From the NCBI RefSeq assembly GCF_005843885.1, contig NZ_CP040443.1:4154001-4218000 (forward strand): DNA of 64,000 bases, read 5' to 3'. The position numbers and the translations under genes are program-made. The stretch comes from Escherichia sp. E4742. GTDB lineage: Bacteria > Pseudomonadota > Gammaproteobacteria > Enterobacterales > Enterobacteriaceae. Below the pieces are notes generated by a model that saw only the letters and a program-made list of their open reading frames with translations, had not been told where the DNA came from and did no database searches. Shown here piece by piece: positions 25,291 to 33,706 of the stretch. Within the stretch, counting starts at the first letter, position 1, and each line of letters starts with the position of its first letter.

Positions 25291-25337
25291 TAAAAGCTCC
25301 TGTAAAAACGGCCTCAATTTGGAGGCCGTGATGATGA

Positions 25338-26456
25338 TTATTGGAAGCGGGAAAGCCGGAATGGCGTTAAATCAAAATCGATTTTTTTGTCTTGCGCAAA
25401 GTCAGCGGCTATTTCCCCTAATACCGAAGCAAATTTAAAGCCATGCCCACTCAGGCCGGTAATCAGTAGCGTATTAGCGTGTCCTGGTAGGGTATCGATA
25501 ATAAAATCTTCGTCAGGCGAATTATCATAGGTGCAAGCAGCGCCATACAGGCAGCAGCCGATACCTGGCAACACACTACGTAAGAATGGGAAAGCTTCGG
25601 AACCGTCACTGTCGATTTCCGCAAACGGAACACGTTCATCCGCTGAATGAATGACCTGACCACCGTTATGTTTCCCAATCTTCAGAGCATCGTTTTCCGC
25701 CGGAAAACCGTAGTATTGATCGCCATTGGGTAATTCACCGGTAAAGGCCGGGAATTTATTCTTCACGCTATAGCGGCCATCGGCCTGATACCAGGCGAAT
25801 ACTTTACGTACGGGCTGGATGGGCAGTTCTGGTAGCAGCTCTTTTACCCAGGTACCTGCACAGACGATCGCTTTCTTCGCCTGGTACTCGCCGTCCGCCG
25901 TTTCAATAGTTACGCCGTTATCATCATGACGAATTGCGGTGACCGGACAGTTAAACAGTTGCGCGCAGCCAGCTTCATTCGCCAGTTTGATCCAGGTTTT
26001 AATCGCCAGTTCGCTGCGTAAAAAACCGGAATCGGCCTCAAACAAGCCGATGTAATTGTCAGGGACGCGTATTTCCGGCCAGCGGGCCATAATTGTCTGT
26101 GCATCCAGTTTTTCGATATTGAGTTGCCATTGTTCCGCGCTGTGGGCGACATTGGCGAGAAACTCGGAGTCGGCAGGGCCGAGGTAGATAACCCCTGAGC
26201 GCACAAAAATAGGATCCTCTTCGTTGTGACGGGAGAGTTCATCCCACAGGGTTTGCGCACGGAGTACTAGCGGGACATACTTTTCGCCTTCACCATAAGC
26301 ATGGCGAATTAATCGGGTATCTCCGTGGTGACTGCCGTGTTGATGTGGCGGCATATGGCTGTCAGTCATCAGCACTTTCAAACCGGCCTGGGTGGCATAA
26401 TACCCGGCTGCAGCGCCTACGGAACCGCTGCCAATAATGATGAGATCGTATTTCAT
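25338..26456 (-). CDS. solA: N-methyl-L-tryptophan oxidase
   Basis: A 372-residue flavoenzyme of the monomeric sarcosine oxidase family that demethylates N-methyl-L-tryptophan, yielding formaldehyde and hydrogen peroxide. The N-terminal FAD-binding motif is IIIGSGSVGAAAGYY. The covalent flavin Cys lies in CCLYGAACTYDNSPDE near residue 308. The ATG at 26456 (MKYDLIII) is chosen over 26564 because it directly starts the dinucleotide fold. Confidence 0.96.
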   Translation of the reverse strand: MKYDLIIIGSGSVGAAAGYYATQAGLKVLMTDSHMPPHQHGSHHGDTRLIRHAYGEGEKYVPLVLRAQTLWDELSRHNEEDPIFVRSGVIYLGPADSEFLANVAHSAEQWQLNIEKLDAQTIMARWPEIRVPDNYIGLFEADSGFLRSELAIKTWIKLANEAGCAQLFNCPVTAIRHDDNGVTIETADGEYQAKKAIVCAGTWVKELLPELPIQPVRKVFAWYQADGRYSVKNKFPAFTGELPNGDQYYGFPAENDALKIGKHNGGQVIHSADERVPFAEIDSDGSEAFPFLRSVLPGIGCCLYGAACTYDNSPDEDFIIDTLPGHANTLLITGLSGHGFKFASVLGEIAADFAQDKKIDFDLTPFRLSRFQ

Positions 26457-26526
26457 TTTTTTCTCTCTGCTCTCATGGTTTAAGCAGAGTAAATAAGTAA
26501 CAAACGATATACAACCCAGAAATGGT

Positions 26527-26550
26527 AAAGGCACCGTTAAGGTGCCTTTT
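26527..26550 (-). terminator. bssS hairpin terminator
   Basis: AAGGCACC/GGTGCCTT palindrome directly after bssS, with short T-runs on both sides. Confidence 0.6.
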
Positions 26551-26570
26551 GGGTGGATGGTCATGTCATG

Positions 26571-26825
26571 TTAATGACGACGATACTCATTGACATGGAA
26601 ATCACCAGATTCAATTTTGGCGATTCCTGCTTCTAATATCGAAATAAATTGTCTGGCAACATCAGTAGTTAACCAGAGTGTCTGACCAACTTCAGTCCCT
26701 TCCTGCTCGGACTTATTTGGGGTCTGGTAGTGCAAACGCAACATCAGCGCATCATAGCTATCAACGGTGCTGATGTCCCACCCTACGAGCGGATGAGTCT
26801 GAATGACTTCATTGTTTTTTTCCAT
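26571..26825 (-). CDS. bssS: Biofilm regulator BssS
   Basis: An 84-residue cytosolic protein, almost identical to E. coli BssS (formerly yceP), which affects biofilm formation through indole and AI-2 signalling by an unknown route. Two adjacent ATGs exist (26828 and 26825). The first residues MEKNNEVIQTHPLVGWDIST define the family. It is monocistronic, with a palindromic terminator after it. Confidence 0.95.
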   Translation of the reverse strand: MEKNNEVIQTHPLVGWDISTVDSYDALMLRLHYQTPNKSEQEGTEVGQTLWLTTDVARQFISILEAGIAKIESGDFHVNEYRRH

Positions 26826-27066
26826 CATGGCCCCCTAATTCGTGTTACTAGACAACGTTATTCGAGGTTCAATGCGTTTTTATCTGAAGCAACTTCAGTA
26901 TATCAATAAATATGGGTATTCACCGAAATTTTAAAGGGGTAGTGAGATATTTTTTTGCTTTTAAGATTTATATGAACAATAAAACAGCATGTCATTCATA
27001 TTTTTTTAGCATATTGTGCAATTATTTTGAGGGAGTGTAAAATTTGTACTAACAATCTTAAAATAT

Positions 27067-27090
27067 AAAAAAAGCCGGGGCGACCCGGCA
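27067..27090 (-). terminator. dinI terminator
   Basis: Minus strand: GCCGGG-TCGC-CCCGGC followed by TTTTTTT, 20 bp after the dinI stop. Confidence 0.85.
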
Positions 27091-27109
27091 AAACAAACAT
27101 CACTGCATA

Positions 27110-27355
27110 TTATTCGCTAACAAACCAGTCATCGGCGCTTTCCCACGTTTCTTGTAGAATTTCGCTAATGCGCTGTTTATCTTCTTTTGTTGCGCCAATA
27201 ACTGATAAATTATTTGCCGCAGCATATCGTACCGATACGTGACCTTCATTGTCCGGAAACGCATACTGAATGCGACGAGAAAGTTCACCCGCCAGAGCGT
27301 CAATGGCCCCAGTGGGTAGTGGAGAAGTTTTCGCTATGGTGACTTCAATTCGCAT
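27110..27355 (-). CDS. dinI: DNA damage-inducible protein I
   Basis: An 81-residue acidic protein that binds RecA filaments and modulates LexA and UmuD cleavage. The C-terminal helix with acidic residues (ETWESADDWFVSE) is the RecA-mimicking part. The frame is open to 27478 because of overlap with pyrC, but MRIEVTIAKTS at 27355 is the start; the LexA box lies just upstream of it. Confidence 0.97.
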   Translation of the reverse strand: MRIEVTIAKTSPLPTGAIDALAGELSRRIQYAFPDNEGHVSVRYAAANNLSVIGATKEDKQRISEILQETWESADDWFVSE

Positions 27356-27376
27356 AATAGCCCCCTGTTGAATATA

Positions 27377-27392
27377 CTGGTTATTTATACAG
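27377..27392 (-). promoter_or_regulatory. LexA (SOS) box of dinI
   Basis: CTG-N10-CAG with AT-rich centre (minus strand CTGTATAAATAACCAG), 22 bp before the dinI ATG. It fits the SOS consensus and lies between dinI and pyrC. Confidence 0.9.
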
Positions 27393-27428
27393 GCAAAATA
27401 AGTTAAAGACAACAGGTGGCTACGTTTT

Positions 27429-28475
27429 TTATTGCTTAACGGACCAACGTACAGTTTCCCCAGCCAGGAAAGGAACAAGCGTGTCGTCTGTCAGAGTGAT
27501 GCTTTCAGCAATTGGCTGTTCTTCGCGTATCAGCTCGACAAACGATTCATTGACCGGTAATCCATAGAATTTCGGCCCGTTTAAAGAACAGAATGCTTCA
27601 AAATGTTGTAGTGCATTCATCTCTTCAAATACGGTTGCATAGCTACCCAGCGCCGATGGCGCATTAAAGCAACCTGCACAGCCGCAGCTACTCTCTTTAC
27701 GATGACGGGCATGTGGCGCGGAATCGGTACCCAGAAAAACGCGATCAAAACCACTGGCGACCAGCTCACGCAGCGCCTGTTGGTGAATATTGCGTTTGAG
27801 GATCGGCAGACAGTAGAGATGCGGACGCACGCCACCAACCAGCATATGGTTACGGTTAAACATCAGATGCTGGGGAGTAATGGTGGCGGCCAATAGTTCA
27901 TTTCCGTCACGAACATAGTCGGCAGCGTCTTTGGTGGTGATGTGCTCAAAAACGACTTTCAGCGCGGTCAGGCGCTGGCGTAACGGCTCCATGACCGTCT
28001 CAATAAAGCGCGCTTCACGGTCAAAAATGTCGATGTCAGCATGGGTCACTTCACCATGCACCAGCAGCGGCATACCGATTTTTTCCATGCGCTCAAGTAC
28101 TGGCATGATTGTGTCAACCGACGTCACACCATGGCTGGAGTTGGTGGTGGCGTTCGCGGGGTAAAGTTTTGCGGCGGTGAACACGCCTTCGTTAAATCCA
28201 CGCTCCAGCTCATTGGGGTCGAGCGAATCTGTTAAATAACAGGTCATCAGCGGGGTGAAATCGTGTCCGTCCGGTACGGCGTCAAGAATACGTTGGCGAT
28301 AAGCCACAGCAGCCTCAACTGTTGTTACAGGCGGTGCCAGATTGGGCATAACGATGGCCCGACCATAGGTTTCGCTGGTATACGGCACGACAGTTTTTAA
28401 CATGTCGCCATCGCGGAGGTGAAGGTGCCAGTCGTCTGGGCGGCGGATCTTTAATACCTGGGATGGTGCAGTCAT
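27429..28475 (-). CDS. pyrC: Dihydroorotase
   Basis: A 348-residue zinc amidohydrolase catalysing cyclisation of carbamoyl aspartate to dihydroorotate in pyrimidine synthesis. The metal motif DWHLHLRDGDM is at residues ~15-25. The carbamylated Lys is in AAKLYPAN near residue 103 and the catalytic Asp in FLGTDSAPH near 251. Expression is controlled by the leader hairpin and the PurR site upstream. Confidence 0.98.
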   Translation of the reverse strand: MTAPSQVLKIRRPDDWHLHLRDGDMLKTVVPYTSETYGRAIVMPNLAPPVTTVEAAVAYRQRILDAVPDGHDFTPLMTCYLTDSLDPNELERGFNEGVFTAAKLYPANATTNSSHGVTSVDTIMPVLERMEKIGMPLLVHGEVTHADIDIFDREARFIETVMEPLRQRLTALKVVFEHITTKDAADYVRDGNELLAATITPQHLMFNRNHMLVGGVRPHLYCLPILKRNIHQQALRELVASGFDRVFLGTDSAPHARHRKESSCGCAGCFNAPSALGSYATVFEEMNALQHFEAFCSLNGPKFYGLPVNESFVELIREEQPIAESITLTDDTLVPFLAGETVRWSVKQ

Positions 28476-28487
28476 TAATTTCTATGC

Positions 28488-28514
28488 TCCGGCTGAAGGG
28501 ATGTTTTTGCCGGA
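28488..28514 (-). promoter_or_regulatory. pyrC leader hairpin
   Basis: Minus-strand TCCGGC and GCCGGA arms 15 nt apart; the second arm includes the GGAG Shine-Dalgarno. In E. coli this hairpin forms only when nucleotide pools shift the transcription start upstream, blocking pyrC translation under pyrimidine excess. Confidence 0.8.
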
Positions 28515-28526
28515 CACAAAGGATAA

Positions 28527-28542
28527 GCGGAAACGTTTTCCT
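28527..28542 (-). promoter_or_regulatory. PurR operator of pyrC
   Basis: AGGAAAACGTTTCCGC on the minus strand matches the PurR palindrome around the central ACGTTT and is at the position known for E. coli pyrC. Confidence 0.8.
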
Positions 28543-28580
28543 TTGCACGAAAAATAAAGGGCGCAAATACGCCCTCGTAA

Positions 28581-29141
28581 TTAATCAGTGAACGGAATGA
28601 CTATTTCACCTGGTTTCACTTCAATGCCTTTTGCCAGTTTTTTAGCCATTGCTTCGCCTTTGCTACCATCTTCGCGCAGGATGTAAGCCGGCTGCTGGTT
28701 AAAGTAATTGCGTAATGCCTGATTCAAATAGGGAAGTAACGTTTGCATAACGGTTTGCATTTTTTCCGGCTGCACGGTCGCGTCGACCACTTCCATCTCT
28801 TTCAGGAAGATAGCGCCTTTTTCTTTATCAAACACAGGCAGCGCTTTCAGCTTCAGTTTCATGGTTGCTTTTTGGCTACCGAACAGGGAGTTCATATCCA
28901 GATTGGCGTCCCCGGTTAGGGTAACCTTATTAGGTTCTTCACGACCAATTTGGCTGGTCAGGTTTGTCAGCACTATATGGGCGTCAGCCACGCCGGGCAA
29001 ACCGATATCTTTTGAGAAATTATTATGTTTCGCAAGCGACTGGTTAATCTCTTGTTCGGTGATGGTGTATTGGGTGAGTTGATTACAGCCAACGAGCAGG
29101 CCACTGACGATTAATGCAGCGGCAAATAAAAACTTGTTCAT
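28581..29141 (-). CDS. yceB: DUF1439 lipoprotein YceB
   Basis: A 186-residue lipoprotein with lipobox LLVGC (Cys-19) and an Asn next to it, consistent with outer-membrane sorting. The mature part is of the BPI/SMP-like DUF1439 type predicted to bind lipid. Function is not established. I used the ATG at 29141, at which the signal peptide begins, rather than the open frame to 29198. Confidence 0.94.
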   Translation of the reverse strand: MNKFLFAAALIVSGLLVGCNQLTQYTITEQEINQSLAKHNNFSKDIGLPGVADAHIVLTNLTSQIGREEPNKVTLTGDANLDMNSLFGSQKATMKLKLKALPVFDKEKGAIFLKEMEVVDATVQPEKMQTVMQTLLPYLNQALRNYFNQQPAYILREDGSKGEAMAKKLAKGIEVKPGEIVIPFTD

Positions 29142-29274
29142 GGTAGTCCTCGACATGAAATCTGCGTCAATATCCTGACACAACGCAGCATGTGTCACCA
29201 GCGATAAACTCGCCAGCAGAAAAAACTGAAAACAGCGGCAACCCGCGAATACAGGCTGCCGCGGCAGGTCAGGA

Positions 29275-29922
29275 TTAAATCGCCATTGATGATAGTAAAT
29301 TGATTTGCGTCTGTTTAGCCATGTTATCGCGGTAATCAGCGACGCGGCTTGGCCAGTTTATTCCTGCAACCAGTGTCAGATTACGCAGTAGCGGAAAAAG
29401 TTGAATGTCATCTTCCGAAAGCTCACCATTCACGGCGTTTGGCTTGACGATGAGTTTATCCAGTGCACGTAAATCATCGCTGATATTTTTAATTAACCCA
29501 TCAGAATGAGAGAGAAGCTCGGCAAAATTACCCGCGCTGGCCTCTTTCTTGTCGATGAAGTATTTGCGTGCGGCGGGAGTAGAAAACTCATCAAAAGCCG
29601 ATTTGGCAAAACGCGGCAACAGCAGTTTATTGGCATAGCCGTTGACCTTGCGCAGCCACTCTTCAATGGCAGGGGAGCGTTTACCAGTCAGTAACGGTTT
29701 GCCGTCGAGCTTATCAACGTAGTGAACAATGTCCATGCTTTCTGGCATATAACGGCTGTCATCTTTTTGCAGAATGGGAACCTGTTTTTGACCGACCATC
29801 CGGGTGGGTGTTTCTGCATCGTCGTTGAGCAGAACGTGTAATTCGACGGGGATATTTTTCAGGCCGAAAATCATGCGGGCTTTGAGGCAGTAAGGGCAGT
29901 GATCGTAAATATATAGCTTCAC
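29275..29922 (-). CDS. grxB: Glutaredoxin 2
   Basis: A 215-residue GST-like glutaredoxin. The active site CPYC is at residues 9-12 in the N-terminal thioredoxin fold; the C-terminal helical domain begins near residue 85. It reduces protein-glutathione mixed disulfides using GSH. Long form typical of Grx2. Located upstream of yceB and downstream of mdtH, all minus strand. Confidence 0.98.
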   Translation of the reverse strand: MKLYIYDHCPYCLKARMIFGLKNIPVELHVLLNDDAETPTRMVGQKQVPILQKDDSRYMPESMDIVHYVDKLDGKPLLTGKRSPAIEEWLRKVNGYANKLLLPRFAKSAFDEFSTPAARKYFIDKKEASAGNFAELLSHSDGLIKNISDDLRALDKLIVKPNAVNGELSEDDIQLFPLLRNLTLVAGINWPSRVADYRDNMAKQTQINLLSSMAI

Positions 29923-29985
29923 GTGACTCCTCCATTTGGCTGTCAGTTCACTTTCAGTATGGAGGAGTCAGGGGGGAGTATCAAA

Positions 29986-31194
29986 TCAGGCATCGCGTTC
30001 CAGCAACCGACGCGCGGCACGTTTATGGCTAAATTGCCAGCCCAACGCAAGGAAGGTGATGACGCCAATAACGCCCAACATCATCCACGGCAACTCCGGT
30101 TGTTGCGTGGATTTACCCAGGTCAAACAGCCAGCCGCCGCCGATATAGCCAATAGCGCCGCCTATCGCCAGGCCCAGCCGACTAAATCCCATATAACTGC
30201 CGCGCGCTCGTGCATCTGCTAACGAGGCGCTAAGAGTTTCACGCGCAGGTTCGGCAATGATCGAGCCAATATAAAACAGACAAATCAGGGTGAATAGTTG
30301 TTGCAGGCCACTGACCATGCCCACGGGTATCATGCTTAATGACATCACCAGTAGCCCCGCCATCAACCGGTGTTCCAGACGAAAACGCTTTTCGCTCCAG
30401 CGGGCGATAGGGTAGAGCAACGTTAACGACAGACACGCTTCGATGGCATACATCCATTTAACGGCAGAGGGCGCTCCGGCAACGTCGTTGACCATAATCG
30501 GCAGCATCAACATCACCTGCACAGCCAGCATGTAGTAGCCCGCGAGTGTCAGGACATAGGTGACAAAACGTTTATCGCGCATCACGCGGGTCATGCCTTC
30601 GCGGACTGGCGTGCGCACGGTAGAGAGTTTCCATGCGGGCAACAGCCAGGCGTTAAACGCTGCACACAATACAAACAGAATTGCCCCCGTGGCGCAGACC
30701 AGGCGAAAATCGTATTGCAATAACCAACTCCCCAACAGCGCGCCAATGACGGCACCGGCACTGTCCTGCATCATCAACAGGGAGAAAAAACGGCCCCGTT
30801 GTTCCGGACGAATTAATTTCACCACCAGCGCCGAACGCGGCGGATCAAATAACGTACCGCCGAGGCCCGAGAGCAAACAAGAAAACCACAGCATCCAGGG
30901 CTCATGGGCGATGCCCATGGTGGCGAATCCGGCGGCGCGCATCAGCATACCGGTAACGATCATCGGTTTAGCGCCAAAACGGTCGGCAATAGCACCGCCG
31001 AAAATGCCTAATCCTTGCTGAATGAACTGACGCAGACCGAGGGCAATACCGACCATTACGGCGGCCCAGCCCATTTGATCAACGAAGCGGATAGAGATCA
31101 GCGGGAAGACAACAAAGAACCCCAGCACGACCAGCATATTATCGACGAGAAGGAAATATTTACCCAGGTTCCTCGCCTGCGATACGCGCGACAT
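29986..31194 (-). CDS. mdtH: MFS multidrug transporter MdtH
   Basis: A 402-residue 12-helix major facilitator, reported to export quinolones when overexpressed in E. coli. Motif GAIADRFGAKP follows helix 2, and a basic tail ends the protein (KRAARRLLERDA). ATG 31194 (MSRVSQARN) was chosen over 31224. Confidence 0.96.
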   Translation of the reverse strand: MSRVSQARNLGKYFLLVDNMLVVLGFFVVFPLISIRFVDQMGWAAVMVGIALGLRQFIQQGLGIFGGAIADRFGAKPMIVTGMLMRAAGFATMGIAHEPWMLWFSCLLSGLGGTLFDPPRSALVVKLIRPEQRGRFFSLLMMQDSAGAVIGALLGSWLLQYDFRLVCATGAILFVLCAAFNAWLLPAWKLSTVRTPVREGMTRVMRDKRFVTYVLTLAGYYMLAVQVMLMLPIMVNDVAGAPSAVKWMYAIEACLSLTLLYPIARWSEKRFRLEHRLMAGLLVMSLSMIPVGMVSGLQQLFTLICLFYIGSIIAEPARETLSASLADARARGSYMGFSRLGLAIGGAIGYIGGGWLFDLGKSTQQPELPWMMLGVIGVITFLALGWQFSHKRAARRLLERDA

Positions 31195-31429
31195 TTCCCC
31201 TCCCGGGAAATAAAAGATGAGCACTTTCTATTCTGCATTGCTGCTAAGATTTTTCCCATCATATCGGGGACAATATTTTTTTATCAAAACGTCGCTTTGA
31301 TAGAGAGTTTTTATCAAATATGTGAATAATGCAGAAAATGACATTTTGGACTTTTCACAGGCTCTGGTTGCGCAGGTATAGTAATACTTACAGCGTATTA
31401 AAGACGTTACGGGAAGGAGTAGGTATAGA

Positions 31430-32014
31430 ATGTTTGGCTATCGCAGTAACGTGCCAAAAGTGCGCTTAACCACCGACCGACTGGTCGTGCGTCTGGTGCA
31501 TGAACGTGATGCCTGGCGACTGGCGGATTATTACGCAGAGAATCGCCATTTCCTGAAGCCCTGGGAGCCGGTGCGCGATGAAAGCCACTGCTATCCTTCA
31601 GGCTGGCAGGCCAGGTTAAGCATGATTAACGAATTTCATAAACAGGGCTCAGCCTTTTACTTTGGATTATTTGATCCAGATGAGAAAGAGATTATTGGCG
31701 TAGCCAATTTTTCCAATGTGGTACGCGGCTCTTTTCACGCCTGTTATCTCGGTTATTCGATCGGACAAAAATGGCAGGGTAAAGGACTGATGTTTGAAGC
31801 TCTGACCGCCGCCATTCGCTATATGCAACGTACCCAACATATTCATCGCATTATGGCCAACTATATGCCGCACAATAAACGCAGCGGTGATTTGCTGGCG
31901 CGGTTGGGGTTTGAAAAAGAAGGCTATGCGAAAGATTATTTGTTGATTGATGGAAAATGGCGCGATCACGTACTGACGGCATTAACCACCCCGGACTGGA
32001 CGGCCGGCCGCTAA
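31430..32014 (+). CDS. rimJ: Ribosomal protein S5 alanine N-acetyltransferase
   Basis: A 194-residue GNAT-family acetyltransferase that acetylates the N-terminal Ala of ribosomal protein S5 and has a role in 30S assembly. The acetyl-CoA binding region IGQKWQGKGLMFEAL fits the Q/RxxGxG/A motif, with N-terminal VRLTTDRLVVRLV. yceH follows after 10 bp and mviM after that, so it is the first gene of rimJ-yceH-mviM. Confidence 0.97.
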   Translation: MFGYRSNVPKVRLTTDRLVVRLVHERDAWRLADYYAENRHFLKPWEPVRDESHCYPSGWQARLSMINEFHKQGSAFYFGLFDPDEKEIIGVANFSNVVRGSFHACYLGYSIGQKWQGKGLMFEALTAAIRYMQRTQHIHRIMANYMPHNKRSGDLLARLGFEKEGYAKDYLLIDGKWRDHVLTALTTPDWTAGR

Positions 32015-32024
32015 GGAGAATTTC

Positions 32025-32672
32025 ATGAAGTATCAACTTACCGCACTGGAAGCCCGTGTGATTGGCTGTTTGCTGGAAAAACAGGTGACGACGCCGGAGC
32101 AATACCCGCTTTCCGTGAATGGCGTGGTAACGGCCTGTAACCAGAAAACAAACCGTGAACCGGTAATGAACCTGAGCGAATCCGAGGTACAGGAGCAACT
32201 GGATAATCTGGTAAAACGCCATTATCTGCGCACGGTGAGTGGTTTTGGTAATCGAGTCACCAAATATGAACAGCGTTTCTGCAACTCTGAGTTTGGTGAC
32301 CTGAAACTTAGCGCCGCGGAAGTCGCATTAATTACCACCTTGTTGTTGCGCGGTGCTCAGACGCCAGGTGAACTGCGCAGTCGCGCGGCGCGGATGTATG
32401 AATTCAGCGATATGACGGAAGTAGAAACGACGCTGGAACAACTGGCTAATCGCGAAGATGGGCCTTTTGTCGTTCGTCTGGCTCGCGAACCGGGTAAACG
32501 CGAAAGCCGCTATATGCATCTTTTCAGTGGCGAGGTGGATGATCAGCCTGTGCTTACGGAAACGTCGGACGCGGTTGGCGGTGATTTACAATCCCGCGTC
32601 GAAGCCCTGGAAATCGAGGTGGCAGAACTGAAACAGCGTCTTGATTCGTTGCTGGCCCATCTGGGAGATTAA
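32025..32672 (+). CDS. yceH: DUF480 protein YceH
   Basis: A 215-residue soluble protein with two winged-helix domains (about 1-90 and 95-175) and a C-terminal coiled coil (ALEIEVAELKQRLDSLLAHL). Function unknown. It starts 10 bp after rimJ and ends 1 bp before mviM, indicating one operon. Confidence 0.95.
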   Translation: MKYQLTALEARVIGCLLEKQVTTPEQYPLSVNGVVTACNQKTNREPVMNLSESEVQEQLDNLVKRHYLRTVSGFGNRVTKYEQRFCNSEFGDLKLSAAEVALITTLLLRGAQTPGELRSRAARMYEFSDMTEVETTLEQLANREDGPFVVRLAREPGKRESRYMHLFSGEVDDQPVLTETSDAVGGDLQSRVEALEIEVAELKQRLDSLLAHLGD

Positions 32673-32673
32673 C

Positions 32674-33597
32674 GTGAAAAAATTACGTATCGGCGTAGTG
32701 GGTTTAGGCGGCATCGCGCAAAAAGCGTGGCTGCCAGTGCTGGCAGCGGCGTCTGACTGGACGCTACAGGGAGCGTGGTCGCCAACGCGTGAGAAAGCCA
32801 TCTCAATTTGTGAAAACTGGCGCGTTCCTTACGCCGATTCGTTATCTAATCTTGCCGCCAGTTGCGATGCGGTATTTGTCCACTCCAGCACCGCCAGTCA
32901 TTTTGAGGTGGTCAGTGCGTTATTAAATGCAGGTGTACATGTCTGTGTCGATAAACCGCTGGCGGAAAATCTGCGCGATGCCGAGCGACTGGTGGAACTC
33001 GCAGCGCGCAAAAAACTGACATTGATGGTCGGCTTTAACCGCCGTTTCGCGCCGCTGTACTGTGAGTTAAAAACACAGCTTGCCAGCGCGTCCTCGCTAA
33101 GAATGGATAAACATCGTACCAATAGCGTCGGGCCACACGATCTTTATTTCACCTTGCTGGATGATTATCTGCATGTGGTTGATACCGCGCTGTGGTTGTC
33201 TGGCGGCAATGCAACTCTCGAAAGCGGTACGTTGCTGACCAATGAATCTGGCGAAATGCTGTTTGCCGAGCACCATTTTTCGGCAGGTCAGTTACAAATC
33301 ACCACCTGTATGCATCGCCGTGCCGGAAGTCAGCGTGAAGCGGTGTTGGCAGTGACTGAAGGGGCATTAATCGACATCACCGATATGCGTGAATGGCGTG
33401 AGGAGCGAGGGCAGGGCGGGGTGCATAAACCGATTCCTGGCTGGCAAAGTACCCTCGAGCAGCGTGGATTTGTCGGTTGTGCGCGTCATTTCATTGAATG
33501 CGTGCAAAATCAGACAGTTCCGCAAACCGCGGGTGAACAGGCGGTGCTGGCGCAGCGCATCGTTGACAAGATCTGGCGCGATGCGATGAGTGAATAA
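32674..33597 (+). CDS. mviM: Gfo/Idh/MocA-family oxidoreductase
   Basis: A 307-residue NAD(P)-dependent oxidoreductase-like protein. Rossmann motif GVVGLGGIAQKAW opens the protein, and the VDKPLAEN motif carries the conserved Lys of the family. Substrate unknown. GTG start at 32674, 1 bp after the yceH stop. Found just upstream of murJ (mviN) in enterobacteria, but no functional link is proven. Confidence 0.95.
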   Translation: MKKLRIGVVGLGGIAQKAWLPVLAAASDWTLQGAWSPTREKAISICENWRVPYADSLSNLAASCDAVFVHSSTASHFEVVSALLNAGVHVCVDKPLAENLRDAERLVELAARKKLTLMVGFNRRFAPLYCELKTQLASASSLRMDKHRTNSVGPHDLYFTLLDDYLHVVDTALWLSGGNATLESGTLLTNESGEMLFAEHHFSAGQLQITTCMHRRAGSQREAVLAVTEGALIDITDMREWREERGQGGVHKPIPGWQSTLEQRGFVGCARHFIECVQNQTVPQTAGEQAVLAQRIVDKIWRDAMSE

Positions 33598-33706
33598 ACC
33601 CTGTAACATCTGGCGGTAGCAATTCACCATAATCCAGGTAGACTATTCGCCTCTTTCAGCGCCTGCCTTGCAGGCGTTTTGCCCGTGGGTCTGGATTAGA
33701 ACACCG

